Assembly (NCBI RefSeq): GCF_016887565.1
Contig: NZ_CP069396.1
Location: 310,001 to 374,000 of the forward strand
DNA length: 64,000 bases
Direction: 5' to 3'
From: Archangium violaceum
Lineage (GTDB): Bacteria > Myxococcota > Myxococcia > Myxococcales > Myxococcaceae
Positions within the stretch are counted from its first letter, which is position 1, and the number at the start of each line of letters is the position of its first letter. Both the position numbers and the translations under genes were made by a program. Shown here in pieces: positions 8,201-16,537 of this stretch. The notes under the pieces were generated by a model. It was not told the DNA's origin. It ran no database searches and saw only the letters and a list, made by a program, of their open reading frames with translations.

Positions 8201-10379
8201 GTAGCGGAACCTCCACCTCCCAGGGTGGATCCACCTCACACCGCAGCTCCCCATCCATCTCGGGGAAGCGTGTGCGCAGCACGCCGTGGCGCCGGACGAT
8301 GTCGGTGAGGCTGGCGTGAAGCGCCGTGATGTCCAGCTCGCCCGCCAGCCTGAGCACCGCTTGCGTGTGGTAGGCCCCCGCGTCCGGGTTGAGCTTGTGC
8401 ATCAGCCACACCCGCTGCTGGGCGTACGACGGAGCGAGCTCCGCGCCGGGTTCAGCCACCCGCGGGCCCGACTCCGCGTCGTCGCGCCGGTCACCGAGCC
8501 GCGCCGCGATCTCGGCCACCGTGGGGGCCTGGAGAACGGCACTCAGCTCAAGGTGCGCCCCCAGCGCGCCGCGCACCCGGGCGACGAGCTGGGTGGCGAA
8601 CAGGGAATGGCCCCCCAGCTCGAACAGGTTGTCGTGCACCCCCACCCGTTCCAGCCCGAGCAACTCCGCCGCGATTCCCGCCAGCGCCTCTTCCTCGGGA
8701 GTGCGAGGAGGCTGGTCGTCGATGCTGTCCGGCCGTTGTGGCCGGGGCAGGCTGGCGCGGTCGACCTTGCCGCTCGTGGTCAACGGCCACGCGTCGACCG
8801 GCACGAGCACATCCGGTACCAGATAGCCGGGCAGGTGATGGCGGAGCTCGGCGCGTACCGCGTCGGCCGACAGCTCCGCTCCGGCGACCGGTATCACGTA
8901 GCCCAGGAGACGCTCACCGCGCGCGTCGATGACGGCTACCGCGTCACGCACGTTCGGCAGCGCGAGCAGTGCGGCCTCGACCTGGTCCAGCTCGATGCGC
9001 GCGCCACGGACCTTGACCTGGTTGTCGCGCCGGCCGAGGAATTCGATCGTCCCGTTGGCCAGCTGTCTGCCGACATCGCCGCTGCGATACAGTCGGCTTC
9101 CCGGCACCGGGCTGAAGGGATCGGGAATGAACCGCTCGGCGGTGAGGCCGGGCTGCCCCAGATACCCTCGCCCGACACCGGCCCCACCGATGCAGATCTC
9201 CCCCGGCATCCCGTTGGGAACCGGCCGCAGGTGGTCGTCGAGCAGGACGGCGTGGGAGTGGGAGATGGGACGGCCGATGGGCACCCGCTCGCCGTTCTGG
9301 GCTCCCACGGTGTGCAGCGTGCTGGCCACCGTCACCTCCGTCGGGCCGTAGCCGTTGACGAAGCGGTGGAATGCCGCCCATTGCCGAGCGGTCTCCGGGA
9401 GGCACACGTCACCGATGCTCAGCACCACCTCGAGGTGGGTGAACCGGCCCGGGTTCAGCGTGCGCACGACAGCCGCGGGCAGCACCGCGTGGGTGATGTG
9501 GCGGGTGAGCAGCACGTCGGCCAGCGGCTCACCGGAGATCCGCGTGGCGTCGATGGTCTCCAGACGGCCGCCATGGGCCAGCGCCAGCAGGATGTCGAAC
9601 AAGGCCCCGTCGAAGGCCGGGTGGGCGAACTGCAGCACCCGTGTGTCTGGCCCCAGCGCCCCCAGGGAGTCCCGCTGGGCGTGGATCAGATTGGCGACCC
9701 CCCGATGTTCGATCATGACCAGCTTGGGCTCACCGCTCGAGCCGGACGTGCAGATGATGTACGCCAGATCCTCCGGGGTGAGCGCCGCACCACCCGCCGC
9801 GTCCTCGCTCTCTGGCACGGTGCGGGGAGCACCGCCGAGGTCGAGGTAGGGCACGCCCGGGACGGCGCTGTCCGGCGACAGGTCCACCACCAGCGTCGCC
9901 CCCGCCTTGCGGATGACCTCCTCGCGCCAGGCCGCCGGGTGCGAGGGAGCCAGCGGGAGATAGGCCGCACCGACCCGCCAGATGGCGATCAGGGTCTCGA
10001 CGAAGGCGGGTCCGCGGTCCATCACGACGGCGACCACATCCCCGCGCCCGATCCCCCGGGCTCGCATCATCCCGGCGAGGATGCGGCTGCGCTTGCGCAG
10101 CTGCGCATAGGTCACCGTGACGGCGGCGTCCGCGATCGCGACGCGGTTGGCATGCAGCCGTGACTGCTCCTCGAGCACGTCCAACACCGAACGCCACGGT
10201 CCGGGCTCCGCCCCGCTGTCTCGTACGCGTGCGGCCATCGGCGCACCGTCCACGCCCTCCGGGGGGGCGGTCCCGGCGGGCTCATCTCCTATCGCCCAGG
10301 TGCTCTTCAGCCGGAGACTGGACAGCAGTCGTTCGTACTCTGTTCCAGTGACCAGGGTGGACGGGGGCATGGGATTCAT
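5223..10379 (-). CDS. Non-ribosomal peptide synthetase A-PCP-C-A-PCP
   Basis: 1718 residues from the ATG at 10379. This start is uncertain: no clear ribosome site is seen, and an ATG at 10370 or starts further upstream are possible. Domains in order, approximately: adenylation 60-560, carrier 575-645 (LGGHSL), condensation 670-1100 with an intact HHIVHDG, adenylation 1130-1600, carrier 1630-1700 (LGMHSL). It begins with an A domain, so the first module is a loading module, and the line would join at least two amino acids. Specificity residues read by hand: D-G-F-V-L-I-G-V-A-K for A1 and D-V-L-M-L-G-A-I-V-K for A2. The conserved Asp235 implies alpha-amino acids, and A1 looks hydrophobic. I do not recognise either code. 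No epimerase, methyltransferase or thioesterase is present. Confidence 0.93.
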   Translation of the reverse strand: MNPMPPSTLVTGTEYERLLSSLRLKSTWAIGDEPAGTAPPEGVDGAPMAARVRDSGAEPGPWRSVLDVLEEQSRLHANRVAIADAAVTVTYAQLRKRSRILAGMMRARGIGRGDVVAVVMDRGPAFVETLIAIWRVGAAYLPLAPSHPAAWREEVIRKAGATLVVDLSPDSAVPGVPYLDLGGAPRTVPESEDAAGGAALTPEDLAYIICTSGSSGEPKLVMIEHRGVANLIHAQRDSLGALGPDTRVLQFAHPAFDGALFDILLALAHGGRLETIDATRISGEPLADVLLTRHITHAVLPAAVVRTLNPGRFTHLEVVLSIGDVCLPETARQWAAFHRFVNGYGPTEVTVASTLHTVGAQNGERVPIGRPISHSHAVLLDDHLRPVPNGMPGEICIGGAGVGRGYLGQPGLTAERFIPDPFSPVPGSRLYRSGDVGRQLANGTIEFLGRRDNQVKVRGARIELDQVEAALLALPNVRDAVAVIDARGERLLGYVIPVAGAELSADAVRAELRHHLPGYLVPDVLVPVDAWPLTTSGKVDRASLPRPQRPDSIDDQPPRTPEEEALAGIAAELLGLERVGVHDNLFELGGHSLFATQLVARVRGALGAHLELSAVLQAPTVAEIAARLGDRRDDAESGPRVAEPGAELAPSYAQQRVWLMHKLNPDAGAYHTQAVLRLAGELDITALHASLTDIVRRHGVLRTRFPEMDGELRCEVDPPWEVEVPLRDISGEDEARQEALVGAAVREMLQTPFSLADGRPFRWLLLRLGADEHVFVHVEHHIVHDGWSFLVFVRDLIDGYTDFVRHGQVRHPDLPVQYSDYARWQREWCGTEAAAAQRRFWRQELEGAETVLQLPRRIEPGSRKFRGMAPRMEIDGELARRLQALADRNNTSLFNTLLAAFFVLLHRYTGSRDILVGSAVANRRWQATENLLGMFVNNVVMRGRLHGDPSFEELLARVRRTSLAAYDHQELPYEMIFAESPARHHGGFNPLIQAMFSFHDSTPGALGASPLEVSIVEGLSNGSAKFELSVVAVPRYAEPGHISRLAGDIVHIPRSDEPLRPSPRSSLRGILLAWEFDSDLFEEFFITGMLSAYQRLLHAITSAPDTPVSRLALLDDAERRALVSSGPRVDAPSGWLPGFVDHWAERTPDAPAVTSGPSPMSYRELTHLAGRLARHLRGMGIDRGDVVAVCAPHSAELVVAQLGILKSGAAYLPMDPHHPPSHLERLVQDSGARAVVTTAELAHRVTGIPVVLVDDVPDAPELPLPSGAPTDLAYVIYTSGSTGRPKGVQIEHRSVVARLYGTDIVDLGPGKTMLAMVSPTFDVSVLELWGPLLKGAAIHFLPPGWDLHGLARCLTRSAVTHCMLTPAVFHPLVAEIPEAFDHLERILVGGDVVSPDAFRALRRRGVTRVTNAYGPTEATIVVSGQRLEDWHDVEGASVPIGRALSNSQLVVLDEHLQVVPPGVVGEICIGGAVVGRGYLGMPELTSERFVANPFGSSPDERLYRTGDLGRWHPGGVIEFLGRRDEQVKIRGFRVELGEVRTALAAHPGVTDAVALVDRTGSEPRLIGYVLAAPGSAVSGQAVREDVARRLPGHLVPGVVVVLDAWPLTTHGKLDRARLPGPRGNADAPFTAPRNETESQIAALAAELLKVDRVGVHDNLFELGMHSLLALRLASRVSRATGREVGLATILAGPTVAKLANALTTLPPARPTIERRPRA

Positions 10380-10606
10380 GGATTTGCCAGGGACTGTGGC
10401 AGGACGATGCGTTGGGTTCGTCACGAGGACGAGTGAGGACTGGCTACCGTCTGGCGGGGGCGGCGAGCTACCTCGGAAGAGGCATGACGCGTCCCGCGGA
10501 TTGCGGTCTGCTCGTTGGGTTTGACCGCCCTCACGGGGATGTGGGCCCGCCACATCCCGGGTAGGGTCGGGAGAGAACTGCGTATCGCGAGAGGAACGCG
10601 GAACGG
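10380..10606. promoter_or_regulatory. Divergent promoter region, NRPS / hybrid sensor kinase
   Basis: 227 bp separate the NRPS start (leftward) from the sensor kinase start (rightward), so both promoters must lie here. I see no clean -35/-10 pair and no strong palindrome. The placement makes it plausible that the flanking two-component system controls the NRPS operon. Confidence 0.45.
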
Positions 10607-13600
10607 ATGATGGACGCGACGAGCCTTCGCTGGGAGCAGTCGTTGCGCGGTTGGGGCCCGCTGTGCCTCTGCGCGTTCCTGCTGTGTGGCGGGGTCGCTC
10701 CCGCGCAAACGAATGGCCGCGACCGCAGCATCGGCCAGTTCTATCACTCGCGCTGGACCATCAAGGACGGCGCACCGGGCCAGATCTCCGCGATCGCGCA
10801 GACCCGTGACGGTTTCCTCTGGATGGCCGCCGCGGCGACGCTCTACAGCTTCGACGGCGTCCGCTTCGAACGTTTCGAGCCGCCCAGCGGTGACCCCGTC
10901 ACCAGCATCCAGACGCTGGTGGCTTCACCCGATGGCGGGTTGTGGATCGGCTTCCAGCATGGCGGCGCGGCCTACCTGAAGGACGGGCAGCTCACCCGCT
11001 ATGGCGAGGCACAGGGGCTGTCGCCGTACCAGCTGGCGTCATTCGCGTTCGACGCGGACGGAGCCGTCTGGACCGGCAGCAGGCAGGCCGGGCTCCTCCG
11101 CCTGCGGGACGGGCGCTGGCATCGCGTGGGCGCGGACTGGAACTTCCCGGGCACGCAGGCCACGGCGCTGTTCGTCGATCGCGACGGGACGTTGTGGGTC
11201 TCGGCGGCGGATACGCTCGTGTTCCTTCCGAGGGGGAGTCATTCGTTCCGCGATACCGGGGTGCGCGTGGGGTGGGTGGGGAGGATCGCGCAGGCACCCG
11301 ATGGGGTGATCTGGATCGCCGAGCTGGATGGCAACGTGCGGCCCGTGGTGCGCGCGAATGGGGAGCCTCTCCCCGCGCCAGCGAGGATCGAGGTGCAGTC
11401 GGGTGGGATGGTGTTCGACCGCGAAGGCAGCCTGTGGCTCAGCACGCTCGGCGATGGCATGCGCCGTGTGCCCCATGCCGAACGTCTGGGTGACCGGCGC
11501 ATCGGACGGTTCGATCCGGCCGCGGAGATCTTCACCGAGAAGGATGGCCTCAGCGCGGACTATGTCTGGCCGCTGATCCAGGACCGGGAAGGGAACATCT
11601 GGGTTGGCACCAGCGGGGGGCTCGACTGCTTCCGCCACAGCTCCCTGGTGCTGGCGGAGTTTCCGCGCGGCTCGCACGACTTCGCGCTGGCCGCGGGCGA
11701 TGACGGGGCCCTCTGGGCGGGCAGCACCAACCGGCCCCTGATGCGGCTGCACGACAAGCAGGTCGAGTTCGCCGCGCTCGATGAGCCGATCCGCTGCGCG
11801 TATCGCGATCCGGACGGCATCGTGTGGTTCGGAACCTCGAATGGCATCTGGCGCATCGAGGACGGCCGTCCCGTGCTCGTCGCCACGGTTCCCGTCGAAG
11901 CGAACACCCTGCAGGTCCAGGCGATGACGAAGGACGCGGCCGGTGGGTTGTGGGTCGCCATGTCGATGGGCGGGCTGCTGCGCTGGAAGGACGGCGCGTG
12001 GACGCGCATGGACGAACAGCTCGGGATGGCCGCGCGGACGCGCATCCTTTCCGCGACGACTGACGCGTGGGGCGGTGTCTGGCTGGGGTTCAATGACGCG
12101 GTCGCCAGGGTCGACCAGGGTCTCGTGCGCCGCTACGGCGCCGCGGACGGGCTCCACCTGGGAGTGGTGACCGCGCTGCGCGCCGGGCGGCGGTTGTGGG
12201 TGGGGGGGCAGTTCGGTCTCGTTCATTTCGACGGGCAGCGCTTCCACCCCTTCGGCGTGGCCAGCGGCGAGCCCTTGCGCGGTGTCGCTGGCATCCTGGA
12301 GATGCCGGATGGTGGCCTGTGGATCCACGCGGTGCCGGGCATCTTCCACTTCAGCGCGGAGGAGGTGGCGCGCGTCGTCGCCGATCCGAGCCAGCTCGCG
12401 CGCGGCGAGCGCTTCGACTTCCTCGATGGCCTGCCGGCGCGGCCCACCCTGTTGCGTCCGCTGCCCACCGCGGTGCAGGGCACCGACGGCAGGCTGTGGT
12501 TCGCGACCAGCAATGGCGTGGTGTGGATCGACCCGACACGCATCTTCCGCAACCCGTTGCCCCCCCCGGTGCACATCCGCGCGGTGCGCGTGGATGGCCG
12601 GCTGCTCGCACCGGGCCCGTCGCTCACGGTGCCGGCGCGGACGATGAACATCGAGATCGATTACACGGCGTTGAGCTTCGCCGTTCCCGAGCGCGTGCGC
12701 TTCCGCTACCGCCTCGAAGGCGTGGACGAGGCGTGGCAGGACGTCGGCACGAGGCGCGAGGCGTACTACATGCATCTGGAGCCCGGGCGATACCGCTTCC
12801 GTGTCATCGCCGCCAACAACGACGGCGTCTGGAACGAGACGGGCGCGACGCTCGAGCTCATCCTGCCACCGGCGTTCTTCCAGACGTGGTGGTTCCGCGC
12901 CTTGTGCATCGCCTCGGCCCTGGCGGGGTTGTGGATGCTGTTCCTGCTGCGGCTGCGCCAGGTGAGGGCGCGCATGCGCGCCCTGTTGGAGGAGCGTCAC
13001 CGCGAGCGCGAGCGCATCGCTCGGGAGCTGCACGACACGCTGCTGCAGGGCATCCAGGGGTTGATCCTGCGTTTCCAATCCGTGGCGGAGCTGCTCCCGG
13101 CGGACGCGCCCGTGCGCGTCGCGATGGAGAAGGCGTTGGATCGTGCCGAAGCTGTCCTGGGCGAGGGGCGCGACCGGGTGAAGGGCCTGCGCGCCGCTTC
13201 GGAGAGCACGGGAGAGCTGTCCCAGGCCCTCGCCGGGGTGGGGGAGGATCTCGAGCTGAATCCTCCGGAGGGATTCCACGTGGTGGTGGAGGGGCAGCCC
13301 GCGTCGCTGGACCCGCTCGTGCGCGATGAGATTCTGCGCATCGGCCGCGAGGCGTTGGTGAACGCGTGGCAGCATGCCAACGCGCGGCGGATCGAGGTGG
13401 AGCTCACCTATGATTACGGCGAGCTGCGCCTGCGCGTCCGAGACGACGGATGCGGCATCGATGAGGAAGTCCTCCAGGCGGGAGGACGGCACGGACACTG
13501 GGGCCTGTCGGGCATGCGCGAGCGGGCGCGGAAGATCGGAGCGCGGCTGGACATCTGGTGCCGCAGCGAGTCGGGGACGGAAGTGGAGCTGCGCGTCCCG

Positions 13601-13678
13601 GCGGCGGTCGTGTATCGCGGAGATCCGAAGCGGACCTGGCGCAACCGGTTGCGGTGCATCGTTGGCGGAGGCCGCTGA
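10607..13678 (+). CDS. Beta-propeller (Y_Y_Y) sensor histidine kinase
   Basis: 1023 residues. A signal peptide (about 1-34) is followed by a periplasmic part of some 14 Reg_prop-type repeats (patterns such as DGFLWMA, GGLWIG, GNIWVGT-GL), which fold as a double propeller. A Y_Y_Y domain follows at about 660-745 (IEIDYTALSF, YRFRVIAANNDGVWNE), then a single membrane helix at about 765-785, a HisKA_3 dimerisation domain with phosphoacceptor H809 (RELHDTLLQ) and a C-terminal HATPase (NAWQHANA, DDGCGID, GLSGMRERA). This is the BaeS-unrelated NarX/DesK-like class that pairs with NarL-type regulators. The matching regulator gene is immediately downstream but on the other strand. In other bacteria this architecture often senses polysaccharides or their fragments; the ligand here is unknown. 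Confidence 0.92.
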   Translation: MMDATSLRWEQSLRGWGPLCLCAFLLCGGVAPAQTNGRDRSIGQFYHSRWTIKDGAPGQISAIAQTRDGFLWMAAAATLYSFDGVRFERFEPPSGDPVTSIQTLVASPDGGLWIGFQHGGAAYLKDGQLTRYGEAQGLSPYQLASFAFDADGAVWTGSRQAGLLRLRDGRWHRVGADWNFPGTQATALFVDRDGTLWVSAADTLVFLPRGSHSFRDTGVRVGWVGRIAQAPDGVIWIAELDGNVRPVVRANGEPLPAPARIEVQSGGMVFDREGSLWLSTLGDGMRRVPHAERLGDRRIGRFDPAAEIFTEKDGLSADYVWPLIQDREGNIWVGTSGGLDCFRHSSLVLAEFPRGSHDFALAAGDDGALWAGSTNRPLMRLHDKQVEFAALDEPIRCAYRDPDGIVWFGTSNGIWRIEDGRPVLVATVPVEANTLQVQAMTKDAAGGLWVAMSMGGLLRWKDGAWTRMDEQLGMAARTRILSATTDAWGGVWLGFNDAVARVDQGLVRRYGAADGLHLGVVTALRAGRRLWVGGQFGLVHFDGQRFHPFGVASGEPLRGVAGILEMPDGGLWIHAVPGIFHFSAEEVARVVADPSQLARGERFDFLDGLPARPTLLRPLPTAVQGTDGRLWFATSNGVVWIDPTRIFRNPLPPPVHIRAVRVDGRLLAPGPSLTVPARTMNIEIDYTALSFAVPERVRFRYRLEGVDEAWQDVGTRREAYYMHLEPGRYRFRVIAANNDGVWNETGATLELILPPAFFQTWWFRALCIASALAGLWMLFLLRLRQVRARMRALLEERHRERERIARELHDTLLQGIQGLILRFQSVAELLPADAPVRVAMEKALDRAEAVLGEGRDRVKGLRAASESTGELSQALAGVGEDLELNPPEGFHVVVEGQPASLDPLVRDEILRIGREALVNAWQHANARRIEVELTYDYGELRLRVRDDGCGIDEEVLQAGGRHGHWGLSGMRERARKIGARLDIWCRSESGTEVELRVPAAVVYRGDPKRTWRNRLRCIVGGGR

Positions 13679-13702
13679 GCGGCCCGGGCCCATCGGGCTC
13701 AG
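13675..13702. terminator. Bidirectional hairpin spanning both stop codons
   Basis: The six-base arms CTGAGC (13675-13680) and GCTCAG (13697-13702) contain the TGA of the sensor kinase and the stop of the regulator, read from opposite strands. A GC-rich self-complementary stretch lies between them. The compact tail-to-tail arrangement suggests a shared bidirectional terminator; no U tract is present. Confidence 0.45.
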
Positions 13703-14331
13703 ATGTCGATGATGCCCCGCTTCAGCGCGACCACCACCGCATGCGTCCTGTCCTTGGCGCCGAGCTTGGTCAGGACGTTCTTCATGTGCGTCTTGACCGT
13801 CTCCTCGGAGATGCCCATCCGGGCGGCGACCTCCTTGTTGGCGTTCCCGGCGGCGACGTGGGCCAGGACGTCGCGCTCGCGTGCCGTCAGCTCGTCGTCC
13901 GCCATGTGCTCGGCCATCTCGGAGGCGATGTCCGCGGAGATGCGGCGACGTCCCGCGTGCACGCTGCGGATCGTCTCCACCAGCTCCTTGCGCAGCATGC
14001 TCTTGAGCAGATAACCGGACGCACCGGCCTTGATGGCGCGCAGCGCCTGTGCGTCGCCCTCGTAGGTCGTCAGGACGATGATCCGGGCCGTGGGGAACTC
14101 GGTGCGGATCGCGGTGATTGCATCGATGCCGCCCATGGTGGGCATCCGCACATCCATCAGCGTGATGTCGGGCCGATGGTGGCGGAAGGCTTGCAAGGCC
14201 TGCTCGCCATTCTCCGCTTCGGCGACCAGCGCCATGTCCGATTGCCCGGAGATCATGGCACTGAGCCCTTCGCGCAGCAGGGGATGGTCGTCGACGACCA
14301 GGATGCGAATGATCGGGCCCGTGGAAGTCAT
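13699..14331 (-). CDS. NarL/LuxR-family response regulator
   Basis: 210 residues from the ATG at 14331; upstream in-frame sequence to 14610 has no regulator features. A receiver domain occupies residues 7-125, with the acidic pocket DD14-15, phosphoacceptor D60 (LMDVRMP) and the conserved lysine in LLKSMLRKE. A LuxR-type helix-turn-helix is at about 145-205 (LTARERDVLAHVAAGNANKEVAARMGISEETVKTH, quoted here only as the region). It is the obvious partner of the Y_Y_Y sensor kinase, 20 bp away and convergent. Targets are unknown; the divergent NRPS operon beyond the kinase is a candidate. Confidence 0.92.
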   Translation of the reverse strand: MTSTGPIIRILVVDDHPLLREGLSAMISGQSDMALVAEAENGEQALQAFRHHRPDITLMDVRMPTMGGIDAITAIRTEFPTARIIVLTTYEGDAQALRAIKAGASGYLLKSMLRKELVETIRSVHAGRRRISADIASEMAEHMADDELTARERDVLAHVAAGNANKEVAARMGISEETVKTHMKNVLTKLGAKDRTHAVVVALKRGIIDI

Positions 14332-14444
14332 CGGCGTATGAACAAGATACTCGTGGTCACCCTTGTCGGGATCCCTCGAAAGAGGGAGGATGGACTCGCT
14401 TATCCCAGGTTCTGTCGCGTTCCACCAGCGGGTAGCCTGCGCTG

Positions 14445-14813
14445 GTGCAACGTCTCTTCTCCATGTTTCCGGACGGTGGCCCTGGGGTCGGCCTGCTGTT
14501 GTTGCGGCTGGCGGTGACTCTGCCCCTGCTGTTTCAGCCATCCCGCGGAGCGCTGGGGCAAGCGCTGCTCGCACTCCTGGTCCTGGGTCTCTGGCTGGGG
14601 CTCCTGACACCTGTCTTCGCGGTCACGTGTTGTCTGCTCGAGCTCTACGCGCTCCTGGTGTCGGGGGGCACGAGCCTTCCCGAGGCAGGCATCCAGTTGC
14701 TGGCCGCGGCGGCGGTGGTGCTGCTCGGACCCGGCGCGTATTCGCTGGATGCCCGGTTGTTCGGAAGACGTGTCATCACCCTGCTTCCGCGTGGACGGAA
14801 CCAGGAGGAATGA
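14445..14813 (+). CDS. Small integral membrane protein, unknown function
   Basis: 122 residues if the GTG at 14445 is used; an ATG at 14463 would drop six residues. Three to four hydrophobic helices cover most of the chain (GLLLLRLAVTLPLLF, LLALLVLGLWLGLL, FAVTCCLLELYALLV, LLAAAAVVLLGPGAYSLD). The overall plan resembles the short DoxX-like family, but no diagnostic motif is visible. It is divergent from the response regulator gene with 113 bp between starts, so it could be a target of that regulator. Nothing recognisable lies in the 197 bp that follow (14814-15010). Confidence 0.65.
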   Translation: MQRLFSMFPDGGPGVGLLLLRLAVTLPLLFQPSRGALGQALLALLVLGLWLGLLTPVFAVTCCLLELYALLVSGGTSLPEAGIQLLAAAAVVLLGPGAYSLDARLFGRRVITLLPRGRNQEE

Positions 14814-15010
14814 ACCGATGGGCGGGCCGGTGCCCGTGAGCCAGGCGAGCCGAGTGGACCTTCGGATACGCAACGCTCCTCCGGTCATCCGCGGGGGGAG
14901 GGCTGTCGTGAAGGCAGCACACGGTATCGCCCTCCGGGGCTGGATGGGGAGATGGCTCCTGGCTGTCAGGCTTTGGCGCCCTATCCTCCACGTCGGAGGC
15001 TCAGTCCGCC

Positions 15011-15514
15011 ATGTCCAGCAGATCGCTCCACGGCTCACGCCTCGCCCTGGCCGTTGGGCTCATCCTCATGCCAGTCCTCGTCCTGGCTCAGGCTCCCGAG
15101 AGCTCGAAGCAGTTCGAGCTGACTCCCGACCTGGTCTTGTGGATGTACGGCATGGGCATCGCCGCCATCTCCATCGCGTGGGTGCTCATTGCCTGGCTGT
15201 TCGCCCGGAATAAAGCCCTGGGTGATCTCGTCGACCTCGTGAAGCGGGGGCCGCTCATCAAGTTCGTCACGGTGACGTACATCATCATCGTCATCGTCAC
15301 CCTGAGCCTGGTGGGGCAACTGGAGAGCTCGCATGTCTCGACGTTGCTCGGGGCCATCGCCGGGTACGTGCTGGGAGATCGCGGGCGGGAGGACAGGGTC
15401 GTCGAGAATCGCTGCCCCGAGCCACAGCCCTCCCGAGCCGGAGCGCCTCCCCCACCGTCAGCTCCGACGCAGGCCTCGGAGGGGCAGCACCCGCCCTCGG
15501 AGTTCCACTCATGA
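15011..15514 (+). CDS. Small membrane protein with signal anchor
   Basis: 167 residues. A hydrophobic N-terminal segment (about 10-26, ending near LAQA) may be a signal peptide. Two membrane helices follow at about 45-65 and 85-105, and then a proline- and glutamate-rich, charged, probably disordered tail. I do not recognise the family. The stop overlaps the ATG of the downstream prenyltransferase gene in an ATGA, so the two are translated together, and the protein may help or anchor that enzyme; this is inference. Confidence 0.7.
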   Translation: MSSRSLHGSRLALAVGLILMPVLVLAQAPESSKQFELTPDLVLWMYGMGIAAISIAWVLIAWLFARNKALGDLVDLVKRGPLIKFVTVTYIIIVIVTLSLVGQLESSHVSTLLGAIAGYVLGDRGREDRVVENRCPEPQPSRAGAPPPPSAPTQASEGQHPPSEFHS

Positions 15515-16398
15515 GCCGTCCCTTGCGGTTGTCACTGGCCCCCGTGCACCGCGACCAGGGCACGTGGCGGGCCGTCCTCCAGTGGCTCATCCGGAACAAG
15601 CTCCACGTGGCCGCCTGCTCGCTCGCGGCGACCTGGGCCTGGAGTCGCATGATGGGCACTCCCCTCCTGGGGGTGGACCTGTTCGTGGTTCCGGTGCTGG
15701 TGCTCAGCATCTATCAGTGGAACAGGCTCAACGATGTCCTCGAGGACGCGGTGAACTGTCCAGACGAGCTCGCCGCGGCCGAACAGGCGCAGGGGCTCAT
15801 CCGGGTGTCCTGCCTTCTCGGGTCGATCCTCGCTCTCGGGGGCGCCCTGCTCGTGGGGCGCGCGGCCGGTGTGCTCGTGGTGTTGATGGGACTGCTGCTC
15901 GGCTGGTTCTATGGTTTCCGCTCGGGCGTGGAGACCTTCGGCCTGAAGCGTCTGTTCGGCATCAAGAACGTGAGCAGCGCATTCGGATGGACGCTCATGA
16001 CCGTCCTCTACCCCGGCCTGCACTCCGGCGCCGGCCTCGGAGTGGCATTCTGGGTCGCCGCCGCCTGCATGTTCCTGGCGGTCTGGACGGTGGAGGTCCT
16101 CTGGGACATCCGAGATGTGCGTGGAGATGCCGTGGCGGGCATTCCCTCGTTGCCGGTCGTGCTGGGAGTACCGGCCGCGAGACGTCTCGTCCACGTGGGC
16201 AATCTGCTGATCGTGGCGCTCGTTGGGACAGCCGTCCTGACCCGGACGCTGCCTGGCATCTGGGCCCTCATCCTCATCAACCCGCTGCTCACCTTCGTGT
16301 GGCTGCGGTTCGACATCGAGACCGGACGCGGTTGGTCCCACCTCCTCGTGCTCATGCAGACGCTGCTCCTCTTCGGGCTTGGCGTGCTCTCGGGCTGA
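15511..16398 (+). CDS. UbiA-family prenyltransferase
   Basis: 295 residues with about eight membrane helices. The two Asp-rich motifs of the UbiA superfamily are present: NRLNDVLED at about residues 71-79 and DIRDVRGD at about 197-204, the latter followed by the family's typical GIPSLPVVLG. These bind the magnesium-diphosphate of a polyprenyl donor. Such enzymes prenylate aromatic or other acceptors in quinone, haem or secondary metabolism in the inner membrane. The isolated setting next to a small membrane protein gives no hint of the acceptor. It is too divergent for me to assign as UbiA, MenA or CyoE. Confidence 0.88.
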   Translation: MSRPLRLSLAPVHRDQGTWRAVLQWLIRNKLHVAACSLAATWAWSRMMGTPLLGVDLFVVPVLVLSIYQWNRLNDVLEDAVNCPDELAAAEQAQGLIRVSCLLGSILALGGALLVGRAAGVLVVLMGLLLGWFYGFRSGVETFGLKRLFGIKNVSSAFGWTLMTVLYPGLHSGAGLGVAFWVAAACMFLAVWTVEVLWDIRDVRGDAVAGIPSLPVVLGVPAARRLVHVGNLLIVALVGTAVLTRTLPGIWALILINPLLTFVWLRFDIETGRGWSHLLVLMQTLLLFGLGVLSG

Positions 16399-16414
16399 GC
16401 GCTTTCGTCAACCA

Positions 16415-16537
16415 CTAGTGGAGTGTCCACGAAGTTCGTGGACCTGGTCGTGTTGCGCATGCTCCCTCTCCCAGAGGGAGAGGGGACATCCACGGGCTCT
16501 CGGACCATGTCCAAGGACTTCGTGGACACTCCACTAG
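16415..16537. repeat. Long inverted repeat with nested REP-like palindrome
   Basis: Outer arms 16415-16449 and 16503-16537 match over about 35 bp with few mismatches; the outermost 21 bp (16415-16435 against 16517-16537) are perfect. The 53-bp centre holds a 9-bp stem (16464-16472 with 16476-16484, loop AGA) made of CCCTCTCCC/GGGAGAGGG, the reverse complement of a copy at 39913-39933. The right arm contains the TAG stop of the hydrolase gene on the minus strand. The structure resembles a short non-autonomous element such as a MITE; it may also serve as terminator for the two convergent genes around it. Confidence 0.8.

Noticed and set aside
14749-15213. Frame covering the gap between the two small membrane protein genes
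   Set aside because: It overlaps the real gene at 15011 in another frame and has shadow composition with no ribosome site.
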